NCBI RefSeq assembly: GCF_002860285.1
Contig: NZ_PGVF01000020.1
Coordinates: 62,001 to 126,000, forward strand
Direction of reading: 5' to 3'
From: Bacillus sp. M6-12
Lineage (GTDB): Bacteria > Bacillota > Bacilli > Bacillales > DSM-1321
Length of the DNA: 64,000 nucleotides
The notes beneath the pieces were generated by a model. That model worked only from the letters and a program-made list of their open reading frames with translations, searched no databases and was not told where the DNA came from. Made by a program: the position numbers and the translations under genes. How positions within the stretch are numbered: position 1 is the stretch's first letter; each line of letters starts with the position of its first letter. Of this stretch, positions 1-8,806 are shown piece after piece.

Positions 1-2
1 AG

Positions 3-497
3 CAGGATGCTAAAGAGAAAAGGGAGCTGCTCATAAATACCGCCCCTGCTGATTTAGTTGAGCAAAGTACGAATGGCATCCGCATTGAATCGGAACGTGT
101 TCAAAAGCTGCTGCTGGTTCCTCAATACCATTATGCCCCTTCCAGTGTGATTGACTATTATGAAGGGTTCATCACTTGTTTATATCCTATAGAAAATACA
201 TCGTCTTCACCGTTTATATCTAAAAGAGCGATTCATTATTTTAGCAGTTTGTCAGATGAAAACCGCGTTCTTATCCTAAAAAGCCTGTACGGATCAAAAA
301 GGACTTTTAAAGAATTAATAGAAATAACGGGCCTTGCTAAGAGCAACCTTCATTATCATCTCGCCATGCTCCGTACTGCCGGGCTTATTCGGGCCCTTCA
401 CTCAAGCGAAAGGGTTGAAAGCTATAGTCTTCGGCTGGACACTGCTTCTGAGATGCAGCAAAAATTTCTTTCTTATTTGAAGGGGGAAGCTACATGA
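3..497 (+). CDS. ArsR-family transcriptional regulator, 5' end outside window
   Basis: The reading frame is open from the window edge, so the N-terminus is missing; the internal GTG at 147 is not the real start. About 165 residues are visible. The C-terminal 80 residues form a winged helix-turn-helix: a segment SLSDENRVLILKSL followed by a recognition helix region with LAKSNLHYHLAMLRTAGLI, typical of ArsR/SmtB-like repressors. The part before it resembles the N-terminal domain of the long (about 300 residue) ArsR-type proteins rather than the short metal sensors. Its stop codon overlaps the start of the next gene (ATGA), so it is translationally coupled to an MFS exporter and probably regulates it. 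The ligand is unknown. Confidence 0.8.
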   Translation, partial: QDAKEKRELLINTAPADLVEQSTNGIRIESERVQKLLLVPQYHYAPSSVIDYYEGFITCLYPIENTSSSPFISKRAIHYFSSLSDENRVLILKSLYGSKRTFKELIEITGLAKSNLHYHLAMLRTAGLIRALHSSERVESYSLRLDTASEMQQKFLSYLKGEAT

Positions 498-1717
498 TAA
501 AAGCCTGGAGGGAGTTTCACCCCGTAATAAAGATTATTTTGTCCGGTTCAGTTCTAACCAGCATGGGGAACGGCATGATTGTTCCTTATTTTGCGATTTA
601 TTTGGGTGAGCATTCAAGCCTGTCGATTTCCCAAATTGGATTCTTTATCGGAGCCAGCTCATTAGCGGGAATGTTTGGAGGGTTTTTGGGAGGAACATTA
701 TCAGATTTGCTAGGGAGAAGGAGGATCATGATTGCTTCATTATTTTTTTCCGCTTTTATCCTCCTCGGTCTTACCCTTCAGGAATTTCCTTATTTGCTTA
801 TGATATTAACTGTTGTAAAAGGCTTTACGTTATCCTTTTTTGAACCATGCTCCAAGGCGCTAATTGCGGATTTGACAGAAAGCAGTATGCGTCTTCGCGC
901 ATTTTCAATGAAGTACTTTTGCGGGAATTTGGGATTTGCGATCGGCCCCATTATCGGAACCATATTAGGGCTGACTGAAACCAGTGCAATGCCCTTTTTC
1001 ATTGCATTTATAATATTCCTGACCTACAGCATAGTGTTAAATCTATTACTTATTAAATTTAATGTAAGTACTGTTTCCGGGCCGGCTGAAAAGGTTACTT
1101 TTCAGGCTTCCTGTAAAGCCATGATGAAAGACCGGGTGCTGTTTTTATTTTTGGTTGGCGGACTGCTGGCAACTATAGTCCATGGGCAGTTTTCCGTCAC
1201 ATTGTCCCAATACTTCTATGCAGACTTTCAAAGCGGATTAGGATTTTTGGCGTTATTATGGTCAGCCCACTCACTAGTTATCATTCTATTTAGTGTCCCT
1301 ATTTCAGGTTTCATGGGTAAAAGGCCGCCGATGCATTCCATCATAATTGGCACAGCATTATTTGCAGCAGGAATTGCAGGATTTGGTTTATCGATAAATT
1401 TTCCCGCATTTTTAATCTCGATGATTGTTTTTACAATAGGAGAAATTTTTCTGATACCTGCAGAGTATGCCATCATTGATGAAATTACACCAGATTCTAT
1501 TCGCGGGACCTATTACGGGGCGGTAAGCTTTACGGCCTTAGGCTCCTTTATAGGACCAGGATTGTCGGGTTTCTTATTGACCCAGTTTAACAGTCAGATT
1601 ATGTTTACTGTCCTCTTTGCAATAGCAATTAGCAGTATCCTTTTCTATGGCTGGGGAATTCGGGCAAAAGGAATTAAAAGAGAATTGCTGGAAGTGCGGT
1701 TGAAGAAATCTTTGTAG
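494..1717 (+). CDS. MFS transporter (drug/metabolite efflux type)
   Basis: This 407-residue protein is built almost wholly of hydrophobic segments and is consistent with a 12-helix major facilitator. The cytoplasmic loop between helices 2 and 3 carries the MFS motif A variant GGTLSDLLGRRR (around residues 57-68). The length fits the family. The start overlaps the stop of the preceding ArsR-type regulator by four bases, with AAGGGGGAAG as ribosome binding site inside the regulator gene. A regulator-exporter pair suggests inducible export of a small toxic compound; the substrate cannot be read from the sequence. A weak hairpin with a T-run follows directly. Confidence 0.85.
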   Translation: MIKAWREFHPVIKIILSGSVLTSMGNGMIVPYFAIYLGEHSSLSISQIGFFIGASSLAGMFGGFLGGTLSDLLGRRRIMIASLFFSAFILLGLTLQEFPYLLMILTVVKGFTLSFFEPCSKALIADLTESSMRLRAFSMKYFCGNLGFAIGPIIGTILGLTETSAMPFFIAFIIFLTYSIVLNLLLIKFNVSTVSGPAEKVTFQASCKAMMKDRVLFLFLVGGLLATIVHGQFSVTLSQYFYADFQSGLGFLALLWSAHSLVIILFSVPISGFMGKRPPMHSIIIGTALFAAGIAGFGLSINFPAFLISMIVFTIGEIFLIPAEYAIIDEITPDSIRGTYYGAVSFTALGSFIGPGLSGFLLTQFNSQIMFTVLFAIAISSILFYGWGIRAKGIKRELLEVRLKKSL

Positions 1718-1748
1718 AAGACTGTCTATTTTGCTGACAGCCTTTTTC
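1718..1748 (+). terminator. Weak intrinsic terminator after MFS gene
   Basis: CTGTC (1722-1726) pairs with GACAG (1736-1740), extended outward by AAG/CTT across one mismatch, and is followed by a T-run at 1743-1747. It begins right after the stop codon of the MFS gene. Confidence 0.5.
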
Positions 1749-1858
1749 TTAGGTGAGCAACGAATATCGTATGGGACGTTCGTGGATGCGTGTGATGCAC
1801 AAAACCTATTGATGAGGATACATATTAGATATATTGCGAGTACGGGAGAGCTGAATAT

Positions 1859-2353
1859 ATGAAAAGTGTAACGGTAAGAGAAGCGAAATTAAATGATATT
1901 CAGGAAATTTTAGAAATCTACAACCAGGGCATTGAAGACAGAATAGCCACATTAGAATCAGAAATTAAGGATTTACCCTATATGAAGGAATGGTTTGGGA
2001 AGCACCAGGGGCGATATAAGGTTTTAGTTGCCGAGAACGAAGGACAGGTTGTTGGATGGGCCTCATTGAATCAGTACAATAATCGCAAAGCATATGCAGG
2101 GGTAGCAGATTTATCTATATATATTTCCAGGGACCATAGAAGAAAAGGAATTGGACAGCAGCTGTTACATACGATAGAAAGATCTGCCAAAGAAAACGGA
2201 TTTCATAAGATTATTTTGTTTACCTTCCCATTCAACCTTCAAGGCCAAGGTTTATATCAAAAACAAGGGTATAGGGAGGTTGGACTGTTTAAAAATCAAG
2301 GAATAATAGACGGGAAATTTATTGATGTTATGGCGATGGAAAAATTGCTCTAA
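1859..2353 (+). CDS. GNAT N-acetyltransferase, ArsN1-like (arsinothricin/phosphinothricin type)
   Basis: This 164-residue single-domain GNAT protein has the segment EIYNQGIEDRIATLE (residues 19-33), which is characteristic of the phosphinothricin/arsinothricin N-acetyltransferase (ArsN1) group. The acetyl-CoA binding loop is RRKGIGQQLL (about residues 97-106). By family, it would acetylate the amino group of arsinothricin or phosphinothricin and so detoxify it. The arsRBC operon 1.2 kb downstream supports the ArsN1 reading. GGGAG lies ahead of the ATG. It is monocistronic, ending in a good terminator. Substrate preference (arsenical or phosphinothricin) cannot be decided from sequence. Confidence 0.75.
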   Translation: MKSVTVREAKLNDIQEILEIYNQGIEDRIATLESEIKDLPYMKEWFGKHQGRYKVLVAENEGQVVGWASLNQYNNRKAYAGVADLSIYISRDHRRKGIGQQLLHTIERSAKENGFHKIILFTFPFNLQGQGLYQKQGYREVGLFKNQGIIDGKFIDVMAMEKLL

Positions 2354-2369
2354 TTGTTAAGTACAGGAG

Positions 2370-2407
2370 AAAGGCTATCTTCGTATATGGAGATGGCTTT
2401 TTATTTA
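2370..2407 (+). terminator. Intrinsic terminator after GNAT gene
   Basis: A 13-bp stem with G-T pairs (2370-2382 with 2389-2401) and a 6-nt loop is followed by a T-rich tail. Confidence 0.75.
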
Positions 2408-2470
2408 TTTGTGATTTCCGCCGCTTAACATTATGATATGGTTACTTAAAATTGAGAATGGGTGAACCTG

Positions 2471-3457
2471 ATGCATATATTATTTTTTGCTCCATATTTT
2501 AATCAGCCAAGAGGCAATTCTACAACAATCAAGCGAATCGTTCATTTTTTGCAGCAGCAGAATTTAAACACATCGGTCATTCCTTACCTGGAGAATGATA
2601 ATTGGTATTTACCTGATGCAGATATTTTTCATATTTTGCACGCTACCCGCTTTGTTAAGTGGGCTAAAGATAATAATTTCACAATTAATCGCCATTATGT
2701 TGTTACAATGGGCGGTACTGATATTAATATTGACCTGCAGCCGGACATGGAGGATGATATATTTTCCTTTCTAAACGATGCCAGCTTTATTACAGTTTTT
2801 ACAGAGGATGCAAGGGAGAAGGTAGGGAATTTACACTCCAGCTGGCTTGATAAAACAAAGGTAATTCCCCAGGGAATTTGGCTGCCATGGAGAATCTCGC
2901 CGATACAGGAGGAACTGTCTCCCCGTATTTTGCTTCCTGCCGGATTGCGTCCGGTAAAAGATGTACTGCATGCTCTTCCTGCGCTTGATCATTTAGTTGA
3001 GCGGTACCCCCATATGGATTTCTCCATACTGGGTGCTAACTTAGATAATGATGTTTATAATCTGGTGCAAAAAGCCGCAGGCAATCGGCATTGGATGAAA
3101 TATGCCGGTGTTGTGCCTTACGAGGTTATGAAAATCTGGTATGATCAATCCCAAATTATAATTAATACTTCGATTTCTGAGGGCCAGTCACTTGCTGTTA
3201 TGGAGGCAATGGCAATGGGGCGCCCTGTCATCGCAAGAAAAAATGCAGCCAATGAAGCTCTGATTCAGCATGAACAAACAGGCTGGCTATATGATACGAT
3301 GGATGAATTTATGGAGGCGGTGCATTCTATTGTTAGGAATGAGATGCTTCGGGAACAGGTTGTCCAGCAGGCAAGGGAGTGGATATCCCTGCATAGCTCA
3401 CCAGAAAGCGAGGCAGATAGTTATAGAAGTCTGTATGAAAATTTGTGTAATTATTAG
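2471..3457 (+). CDS. GT4-family glycosyltransferase
   Basis: This 328-residue protein has a GT-B fold. The C-terminal half has the glycosyltransferase group 1 signature: a segment LLPAGLRPVKDVLHALPAL for donor binding, and an EX7E motif in SEGQSLAVMEAMAMGRPV. The N-terminal half starts HILFFAPYFNQPRGNS, a typical acceptor-domain opening. The frame could begin at GTG 2462, but GGTGA at 2461-2465 is placed correctly for ATG 2471, which I prefer. The sugar and acceptor are unknown. It sits between the ArsN1-like acetyltransferase and arsR. The arsR promoter overlaps its stop codon, so the ars operon is probably transcribed independently of it. Confidence 0.75.
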   Translation: MHILFFAPYFNQPRGNSTTIKRIVHFLQQQNLNTSVIPYLENDNWYLPDADIFHILHATRFVKWAKDNNFTINRHYVVTMGGTDINIDLQPDMEDDIFSFLNDASFITVFTEDAREKVGNLHSSWLDKTKVIPQGIWLPWRISPIQEELSPRILLPAGLRPVKDVLHALPALDHLVERYPHMDFSILGANLDNDVYNLVQKAAGNRHWMKYAGVVPYEVMKIWYDQSQIIINTSISEGQSLAVMEAMAMGRPVIARKNAANEALIQHEQTGWLYDTMDEFMEAVHSIVRNEMLREQVVQQAREWISLHSSPESEADSYRSLYENLCNY

Positions 3458-3486
3458 TTGTGCATATAAGAATATGCTTATATAAT
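3458..3486 (+). promoter_or_regulatory. arsR promoter with inverted-repeat operator
   Basis: TTGTGC (3458-3463), a 17-bp spacer and TATAAT (3481-3486) form a sigma-A promoter. A perfect inverted repeat ATATAAG-N6-CTTATAT (3464-3483) fills the spacer and enters the -10 box, where bound ArsR would block RNA polymerase. Confidence 0.75.
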
Positions 3487-3546
3487 AATGGCGTGAATAA
3501 TATTGGAGAAATTAAGAAGCCAGTTAATTTGACAGGGGGTTGCTCG

Positions 3547-3894
3547 ATGCAAACTAAAGCAGAGCTTGACTTGGAATCTGCAGCTGCTGTCCTAAAGCTA
3601 TTAGGTGATAAAACCCGTTTGACTATGGTGAAAATTATGGCTGACCATGAATGCTGTGTCTGTGAATTCGTGGCTCTTTTTAAAATGACCCAGCCAGCTA
3701 TCAGCCAGCATTTACGAAAACTTAAAGATAGCGGAATCGTGAAAGAATCAAGAAAGGGCCAATGGATTTTTTATTCGTTAAATCAATCCTCTCCCTATTA
3801 TTTTTTTGTACAAACTGTGCTCAGTGAATTGCCAAGTCAACAATATAAATTGGAACAATTAGAAGCAGAGGGAAAGCGAATCTCGTGCGACTAA
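3547..3894 (+). CDS. arsR: Arsenite-responsive repressor ArsR
   Basis: This is a 115-residue ArsR/SmtB winged-helix repressor. The DNA-recognition helix region reads MTQPAISQHLRKLKDSGIV. Just before it is CCVCEF, the position of the paired cysteines (ELCVCDL in classical ArsR) that bind trivalent arsenic or antimony and release the protein from DNA. The frame is open to 3460, but AGGGGG at 3534-3539 with an 8-base spacer selects ATG 3547, giving the normal family length. It is the first gene of arsR-arsB-arsC and is expected to repress its own operon through the palindrome at 3464-3483. Confidence 0.9.
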   Translation: MQTKAELDLESAAAVLKLLGDKTRLTMVKIMADHECCVCEFVALFKMTQPAISQHLRKLKDSGIVKESRKGQWIFYSLNQSSPYYFFVQTVLSELPSQQYKLEQLEAEGKRISCD

Positions 3895-3915
3895 CAACAT
3901 GGAGGTTTTATACGA

Positions 3916-5214
3916 ATGGGTTCAGTAATTTTAGCCATTCTGATTTTTCTGGCTACATTAACATTGGTTATTTGGCAGCCAAAAGGATTGGGAATTGGCT
4001 GGTCGGCTTGCGGAGGCGCAATTTTAGCATTAATTGCAGGAGTAGTCGACCTTCATGATGTTATAGAAGTTACTTCGATTGTATGGAATGCTACGTTAGC
4101 ATTTATTGCAATTATTATCATATCTCTTATTTTAGATGAAATTGGTTTCTTTGAGTGGTCAGCGCTGCATATGGCCAGGGCAGCTAAAGGAAATGGATTG
4201 AAAATGTTTGTGTATGTAAGTATTCTGGGAGCTATTGTAGCAGCTTTTTTCGCAAACGATGGGGCAGCTCTTATTCTTACACCCATTGTACTGGCAATGG
4301 TACGGAACCTGAATTTCAATGAAAAAATGATATTCCCTTTTATCATCGCAAGCGGCTTTATCTCTGATACTACGTCGCTTCCATTGGTAGTAAGCAATCT
4401 TGTAAATATTGTTTCTGCAGACTTTTTTGACATTGGTTTTGTTGAATTTGCATCACGAATGATCGTGCCGAACTTATTCTCACTGACTGCCAGCATTTTG
4501 GTTTTATATCTATTTTTCCGAAAAAGCATTCCGAAGAATTATGAAGTGTCTCACTTGAAAAAGCCGGTTGAAGCCATTCGGGATGAAAAAATGTTCCGTG
4601 TATCCGGGATTGTACTGGGTGTCCTGGTTATCGGCTATTTTGCCAGTGAGTTTACAGGTATTCCGGTTTCCATTATTGCTGGTGTTATTTCTATTTTTTT
4701 CCTCATGATAGCTAGGAGAAGTCCAGCAGTGAATACTAAAACAGTTATTAAAGGCGCACCGTGGGCTATTGTTTTCTTCTCGATAGGAATGTATGTGGTA
4801 GTTTACAGCCTGCGTAATGTAGGGTTAACAAATGTACTGGCCGATCTCATTCAAATGGCCGCTGACCAAGGTTTATTTACCGCTGCAATCGGAATGGGGT
4901 TCATCGCGGCAATTCTCTCATCTATTATGAACAATTTGCCAACCGTTATGATTGATGCCCTGGCGATTTCGGATACGAATACTACAGGAATGGTAAGAGA
5001 GGCGCTTGTTTATGCTAACGTGATTGGTTCCGATTTAGGTCCTAAAATTACCCCAATCGGTTCATTGGCTACCCTATTATGGCTGCACGTGTTGTCCTTA
5101 AAAGGTGTGAAAATCTCTTGGGGAACTTATTTTAAAACAGGTCTTATCTTAACCATCCCAACCTTGTTACTTACGTTAGTTGGACTTTATGTTTGGTTAC
5201 TTGTTATTCATTAA
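3916..5214 (+). CDS. arsB: Arsenite efflux permease ArsB
   Basis: This 432-residue, highly hydrophobic protein matches the ArsB/NhaD ion-transporter family in length and in segments such as [18 protein letters not shown] and [13 protein letters not shown]. ArsB moves arsenite (and antimonite) out across the cytoplasmic membrane, driven by membrane potential, or with ArsA when present; no arsA is seen here. GGAGG precedes the ATG by 10 bases. It lies 21 bp after arsR and 19 bp before arsC, so the three genes form one operon. It is of the ArsB type, not Acr3. Confidence 0.92.
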   Translation: MGSVILAILIFLATLTLVIWQPKGLGIGWSACGGAILALIAGVVDLHDVIEVTSIVWNATLAFIAIIIISLILDEIGFFEWSALHMARAAKGNGLKMFVYVSILGAIVAAFFANDGAALILTPIVLAMVRNLNFNEKMIFPFIIASGFISDTTSLPLVVSNLVNIVSADFFDIGFVEFASRMIVPNLFSLTASILVLYLFFRKSIPKNYEVSHLKKPVEAIRDEKMFRVSGIVLGVLVIGYFASEFTGIPVSIIAGVISIFFLMIARRSPAVNTKTVIKGAPWAIVFFSIGMYVVVYSLRNVGLTNVLADLIQMAADQGLFTAAIGMGFIAAILSSIMNNLPTVMIDALAISDTNTTGMVREALVYANVIGSDLGPKITPIGSLATLLWLHVLSLKGVKISWGTYFKTGLILTIPTLLLTLVGLYVWLLVIH

Positions 5215-5233
5215 AAAAAAGGAGATGAAGACT

Positions 5234-5653
5234 ATGGCTAAAAAAACAATCTATTTCCTTTGTACAGGAAATTCCTGCAGGAGCCAAATGGCAGAAGGCT
5301 GGGCAAAAGAACATTTATCTGATGAGTGGGAAGTAAAAAGTGCAGGGCTTGAAGCGCATGGGTTAAACCCTAATGCTGTAAAAGCTATGAATGAGGCGGG
5401 AATTGATATTTCCAATCAAACGTCAGATGTAATAGATCCTGAAATATTAAACAATGCTGATTTGGTGGTTACGCTATGCGGCCATGCTGCAGAACATTGT
5501 CCCGTCACGCCTTCACATGTGAAACGCGAACATTGGGGGTTTGACGATCCGGCAAAGGCAGAAGGGACCGAAGAAGAAAAATGGGCCTTTTTCCAGCGGG
5601 TCCGTAATGAAATAGGAGAGCGAATTAAGCAGTTTGCTGAGACAGGGAAGTAA
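5234..5653 (+). CDS. arsC: Thioredoxin-coupled arsenate reductase ArsC
   Basis: This 139-residue protein has the low-molecular-weight-phosphatase fold of the pI258/B. subtilis ArsC class. The P-loop is CTGNSCRSQ with catalytic Cys10 and Cys15. The redox pair Cys82 and Cys89 lies in LCGHAAEHC. It reduces arsenate to arsenite, with thioredoxin regenerating the Cys82-Cys89 disulfide, and so feeds ArsB. The open frame extends upstream to 5180 inside arsB, but AAGGAG at 5219-5224 selects ATG 5234, giving the family length. It is the last gene of the operon, followed by a strong two-way terminator. Confidence 0.95.
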   Translation: MAKKTIYFLCTGNSCRSQMAEGWAKEHLSDEWEVKSAGLEAHGLNPNAVKAMNEAGIDISNQTSDVIDPEILNNADLVVTLCGHAAEHCPVTPSHVKREHWGFDDPAKAEGTEEEKWAFFQRVRNEIGERIKQFAETGK

Positions 5654-5654
5654 T

Positions 5655-5687
5655 AGGAAAGGGAGCCCATCCAGGCTCCCTTTTCCT
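5655..5687. terminator. Bidirectional terminator between arsC and doxX-like gene
   Basis: GGGAGCC (5661-5667) pairs with GGCTCCC (5674-5680), extended by AGGAAA and TTTTCCT. A-rich and T-rich flanks let it serve both convergent genes. Confidence 0.85.
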
Positions 5688-6108
5688 AATCTGAATCTCC
5701 CCAATACGAAAGATCCATTGCTGCATCAACAGATATATCTCCAGGTCCTGTCATCGCAATTCCCAGCGCAACTGCTATAAGCACCAGGTTATATTCAATT
5801 CCGCCTTTATCTGAAAACAATCCATTTTTTCCATGAACTTTCAAAATAGCGACAATCATTGGGATAATAATGAAGATAGATGCCAAAGGAGTTAGAAGGC
5901 CAAGCAGGAACAATATTCCACCGGCCAATTCAGTCAGCCCCGCCATTAAAGCCATCGTCTTTCCCGGCTTTAGTCCTAATTGTTCAAAGAATGCCCCTGT
6001 TCCTGCCGGTCCTCCCCCGCCAAACAGGCCAAATAACTTCTGGGAACCATGTGCAGCATAATAAAGGCCAATAACAACACGTATTATAAAAAGTCCAATA
6101 TCCTCCAT
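5686..6108 (-). CDS. DoxX family membrane protein
   Basis: This 140-residue protein has four predicted membrane helices. The typical DoxX opening is LFIIRVVIGLYYAAHGSQKLFGLFGG, and GLTELAGGILFLLGLLTP lies in helix 2. DoxX-like proteins (for example B. subtilis YfiD/MhqP relatives) sit in the membrane and are linked to quinone, thiol or redox stress; the reaction is not settled. AAGGAG in the last codons of the small upstream frame is its ribosome binding site, so it may be coupled to that frame. It converges on arsC, sharing the terminator. Confidence 0.85.
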   Translation of the reverse strand: MEDIGLFIIRVVIGLYYAAHGSQKLFGLFGGGGPAGTGAFFEQLGLKPGKTMALMAGLTELAGGILFLLGLLTPLASIFIIIPMIVAILKVHGKNGLFSDKGGIEYNLVLIAVALGIAMTGPGDISVDAAMDLSYWGDSD

Positions 6109-6114
6109 TTATTA

Positions 6115-6351
6115 TTACTCCTTAATAAAATCTTTTAGGTTACTATTTCCTTTTACTGAAGCTTTTATTCTCTTATGAATTTCATAATTCGTATACCTCG
6201 GGGGATACTCTTCTCCTGAAAAGTCCGAAAAACCGATTCCATTTTTGGGGAAATCGCTGTCTTTGCAGTAACAAATATTATGGTGGTAAATACAAAACCT
6301 TGCATCATTTTCACTTGAGTATGCAAACCGTTTTAAAATTAAGAATTTCAT
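6115..6351 (-). CDS. Small hypothetical protein upstream of DoxX gene
   Basis: This 78-residue frame is not recognised as a family. It is rich in aromatic and charged residues, with a Cys/His cluster near residues 19-29 (FCIYHHNICYC) that could bind metal. Its last codons form the Shine-Dalgarno of the DoxX gene six bases further on, which suggests coupling. Its own ribosome binding site is weak (TGGAA), so translation is uncertain. The region just upstream has an inverted repeat that could be the control site for both genes. It may also be non-coding leader. Confidence 0.4.
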   Translation of the reverse strand: MKFLILKRFAYSSENDARFCIYHHNICYCKDSDFPKNGIGFSDFSGEEYPPRYTNYEIHKRIKASVKGNSNLKDFIKE

Positions 6352-6362
6352 AAAATTCCATT

Positions 6363-6397
6363 GCTTTATGTAAAGCCAGTTTATGTTTTTACATAAA
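6363..6397. promoter_or_regulatory. Paired inverted repeats upstream of the DoxX transcription unit
   Basis: TTTATGTAAA (6365-6374) and its reverse complement TTTACATAAA (6388-6397) flank a short gap. The right copy is part of a perfect repeat TTTATGT-N4-ACATAAA (6380-6397). This is operator-like for a dimeric regulator; no regulator is assigned. Confidence 0.4.
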
Positions 6398-6495
6398 ATC
6401 TGCCTCCTGGAAATTCTAACAAAAGGTATTTTTCCCGGCTAATCAAACCGTATACAAAAGAAAAATTGTAGCTTCTCCTAGAAAAGTATGAAGTG

Positions 6496-6528
6496 TATAA
6501 AAAAACTCCGGCCCTTTAGCCGGAGTTT
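6496..6528 (-). terminator. Intrinsic terminator of secDF
   Basis: A perfect 10-bp stem, AAACTCCGGC (6503-6512) with GCCGGAGTTT (6519-6528), has a 6-nt loop. Read on the minus strand it is followed by a T-rich tail. Confidence 0.85.
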
Positions 6529-6541
6529 ATAAAATCATATT

Positions 6542-8806
6542 TTATACCTGAGGTTCATCAGTGTATTTCTTTTTTTCTTTATAAGTGATAATCGTACCTT
6601 TTTTCTTCAATTCTTTATGCTTCCATTCCACCCATAACTGGGCAGCGATAAAGATAGAGGAATAAGTTCCGACTACCAAACCGACAAGTAGTGCAATAGA
6701 GAAGGAAAGAATGGATTCACTTCCGAATATCATCAAGGCGATTACTGACAAAGCAACCATTAACACGGTATTGACGGAGCGCCCTAATGTCTGGCGTAAG
6801 CTTGTATTTACAACATCAGCAATATCCTCATACGATTTCAGGCGTTTACGCTTCTGCATGTTTTCCCTCATCCGGTCAAACGTAACGATAGTATCGTTAA
6901 TCGAATAACCAACAACCGTCAGAAGTGCGGCGATGAAGGTTATATCAACTTCAAGCCGCGTAATGCTGAAGAACGGGATGATGAAGAATACCGCATACAT
7001 CAAAGCGATAACGGCCGCTATTGCCATATGCAATTCAAAACGGAAGGTTACGAAAATAATCAATCCTAAAGTAGCAAGTCCTAAAGCTTTCAAGGCATTT
7101 TTCGCTATTTCCTTACCGACAGTAGGTGTCACTGTACTTACGTTTGTATCTCCATTAAATTCTTTATTAAGGTGGTTTTTTACATCAGCAATTTCATCTT
7201 TTGATAATACGCCCTTATACCTGGCTACCCCAATATTGTTCTTCTCACCCGAAATAACAATATCATCGGTATCGATATCCATTTTTTGGAATTCAGCTGA
7301 AATTGTTTCTTTAGTTAATGCTTTTTCGGAAAGAATTTCAATCCTTGTACCCGAGGTGAAATCAATTCCTAGGTTCAGGCGGAATACCGCCAGCACAATG
7401 ATTCCAATACCAAGAAGTGCACTCGAAATTACAAAGAATTTTTTGCGGTGTTTAACAAAGTCAAATCGATCAAACTTAGTAGGCAAGTCAAGAGTATCTA
7501 CATTTTCAGAAAGATCGTGGATTTCACTCTTCTTAACACCAAACCAGCCTGGCTTATTATTGAAAATACCGCTGTTTACCCATAGGCCAAGCAGCCATCT
7601 GGATAAGTATACGTTTGTGATAAAGCTTCCTAAAATACCAATGATCAAACTTGTTGCAAATCCTTTTACAGAGCTTGTACCATAGAAGAACAGCACCACA
7701 CCTGCTAAAAGGGTTGTCAGATTAGCATCAGTAACCGTGGAGAATGAACTTTCATTCCCGGCCTTAAAGGCGTTCTTAATCGAACGGCCAACTTTTATTT
7801 CTTCACGTATCCGCTCGTAGGTGATGATATTGGCATCAACGGCCATCCCGACACCCAAAATTAAGGCCGCAATTCCCGGCAATGTCAGTACAACATTCAT
7901 CCAGTCAAAAACAAGGACAGTGAGGTAAATAAAGACCGATAAGGTTATCGCTGCGATAAAACCTGGGAAACGGTAATAGAAAATCATAAATAAGAACACA
8001 GCCGCTACACCAATAATACCGGCCTTAACGGTTTTGTTCATTGCTTGCTCTCCGAATGAGGCACCCACGGAAGTGGAATAAATCTCATCAAGCTTTACCG
8101 GCAATGCACCCGCATCAAGAATATCAGATAATTGCTTTGCTTCATCGACTGTAAAGCTTCCTACAATAGAAACTGTATCCTGGTTAAAAACCTGGCTGAC
8201 TGTTGGAGCTGAAATAAATTTTGGTTCTTTTTTGGCAATTTCTTTTTGGTAAGAATCTTTTCCTTCTTCAAAATCAAGCCAGATGACCAAAACATTATTG
8301 GGAGCCATTGCCACGATCTTTTCTGTTACTTCACGGAACTTATTACTGTCTTTTAACTTTAGTGATACACTTGGCTTTCCATTTTCATCAAATGTTTGGT
8401 CCGCTCCGCCCTCGACAAGGTCAGATCCATCCATCATTAACTTATCGTTTGCATCACGGAAGGATAAGTTAGCTTCAGTTGATAAAACTTCTCTAGCCTG
8501 GTTTTGATTCTCAACGCCGGCCAGCTGAACACGAATGCGGTTCTCGCCTTCAATTTGAATATTTGGCTCGCTTACACCAAGGACGTTAACACGCCTGTCC
8601 AGCGCTTCAGCAGTACTAGCCATCACTTCACTATCAATTTTCTGCCCTTTTTTGGCTGGCTTGACTTCATACAGGACCTCAAACCCCCCCTGGAGGTCCA
8701 AACCGAGCTTTATGTTGCCCAGTATGTCTTTAGTTGTTGCCCCTAATAAACCTCCTGCTAAAACAAGAAAGCATAAAAAGGCGATAATCCGGCCTCTTTT
8801 TATCAT
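6542..8806 (-). CDS. secDF: Protein translocase fusion protein SecDF
   Basis: This 754-residue fusion of SecD (about residues 1-430) and SecF (about 445-754) is the arrangement known from Bacillus. It has twelve predicted membrane helices. SecD signatures are GLDLQGG near residue 37 and GVGMAVDANIITYERIREE. The SecF counterpart is VVGYSINDTIVTFDRMREN. It assists SecYEG-SecA export using the proton gradient and helps release of exported proteins outside the membrane. GGGAGGA lies 11 bases before the ATG. It is monocistronic with its own terminator; no yajC neighbour is present. Confidence 0.97.
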   Translation of the reverse strand: MIKRGRIIAFLCFLVLAGGLLGATTKDILGNIKLGLDLQGGFEVLYEVKPAKKGQKIDSEVMASTAEALDRRVNVLGVSEPNIQIEGENRIRVQLAGVENQNQAREVLSTEANLSFRDANDKLMMDGSDLVEGGADQTFDENGKPSVSLKLKDSNKFREVTEKIVAMAPNNVLVIWLDFEEGKDSYQKEIAKKEPKFISAPTVSQVFNQDTVSIVGSFTVDEAKQLSDILDAGALPVKLDEIYSTSVGASFGEQAMNKTVKAGIIGVAAVFLFMIFYYRFPGFIAAITLSVFIYLTVLVFDWMNVVLTLPGIAALILGVGMAVDANIITYERIREEIKVGRSIKNAFKAGNESSFSTVTDANLTTLLAGVVLFFYGTSSVKGFATSLIIGILGSFITNVYLSRWLLGLWVNSGIFNNKPGWFGVKKSEIHDLSENVDTLDLPTKFDRFDFVKHRKKFFVISSALLGIGIIVLAVFRLNLGIDFTSGTRIEILSEKALTKETISAEFQKMDIDTDDIVISGEKNNIGVARYKGVLSKDEIADVKNHLNKEFNGDTNVSTVTPTVGKEIAKNALKALGLATLGLIIFVTFRFELHMAIAAVIALMYAVFFIIPFFSITRLEVDITFIAALLTVVGYSINDTIVTFDRMRENMQKRKRLKSYEDIADVVNTSLRQTLGRSVNTVLMVALSVIALMIFGSESILSFSIALLVGLVVGTYSSIFIAAQLWVEWKHKELKKKGTIITYKEKKKYTDEPQV

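Noticed and set aside
4053-4529. 158-codon minus-strand frame opposite arsB
   Set aside because: Shadow of the ArsB membrane helices on the opposite strand.
6933-7685. 250-codon plus-strand frame opposite secDF
   Set aside because: Antisense shadow of the SecDF coding sequence, with low-complexity composition and no ribosome binding site.
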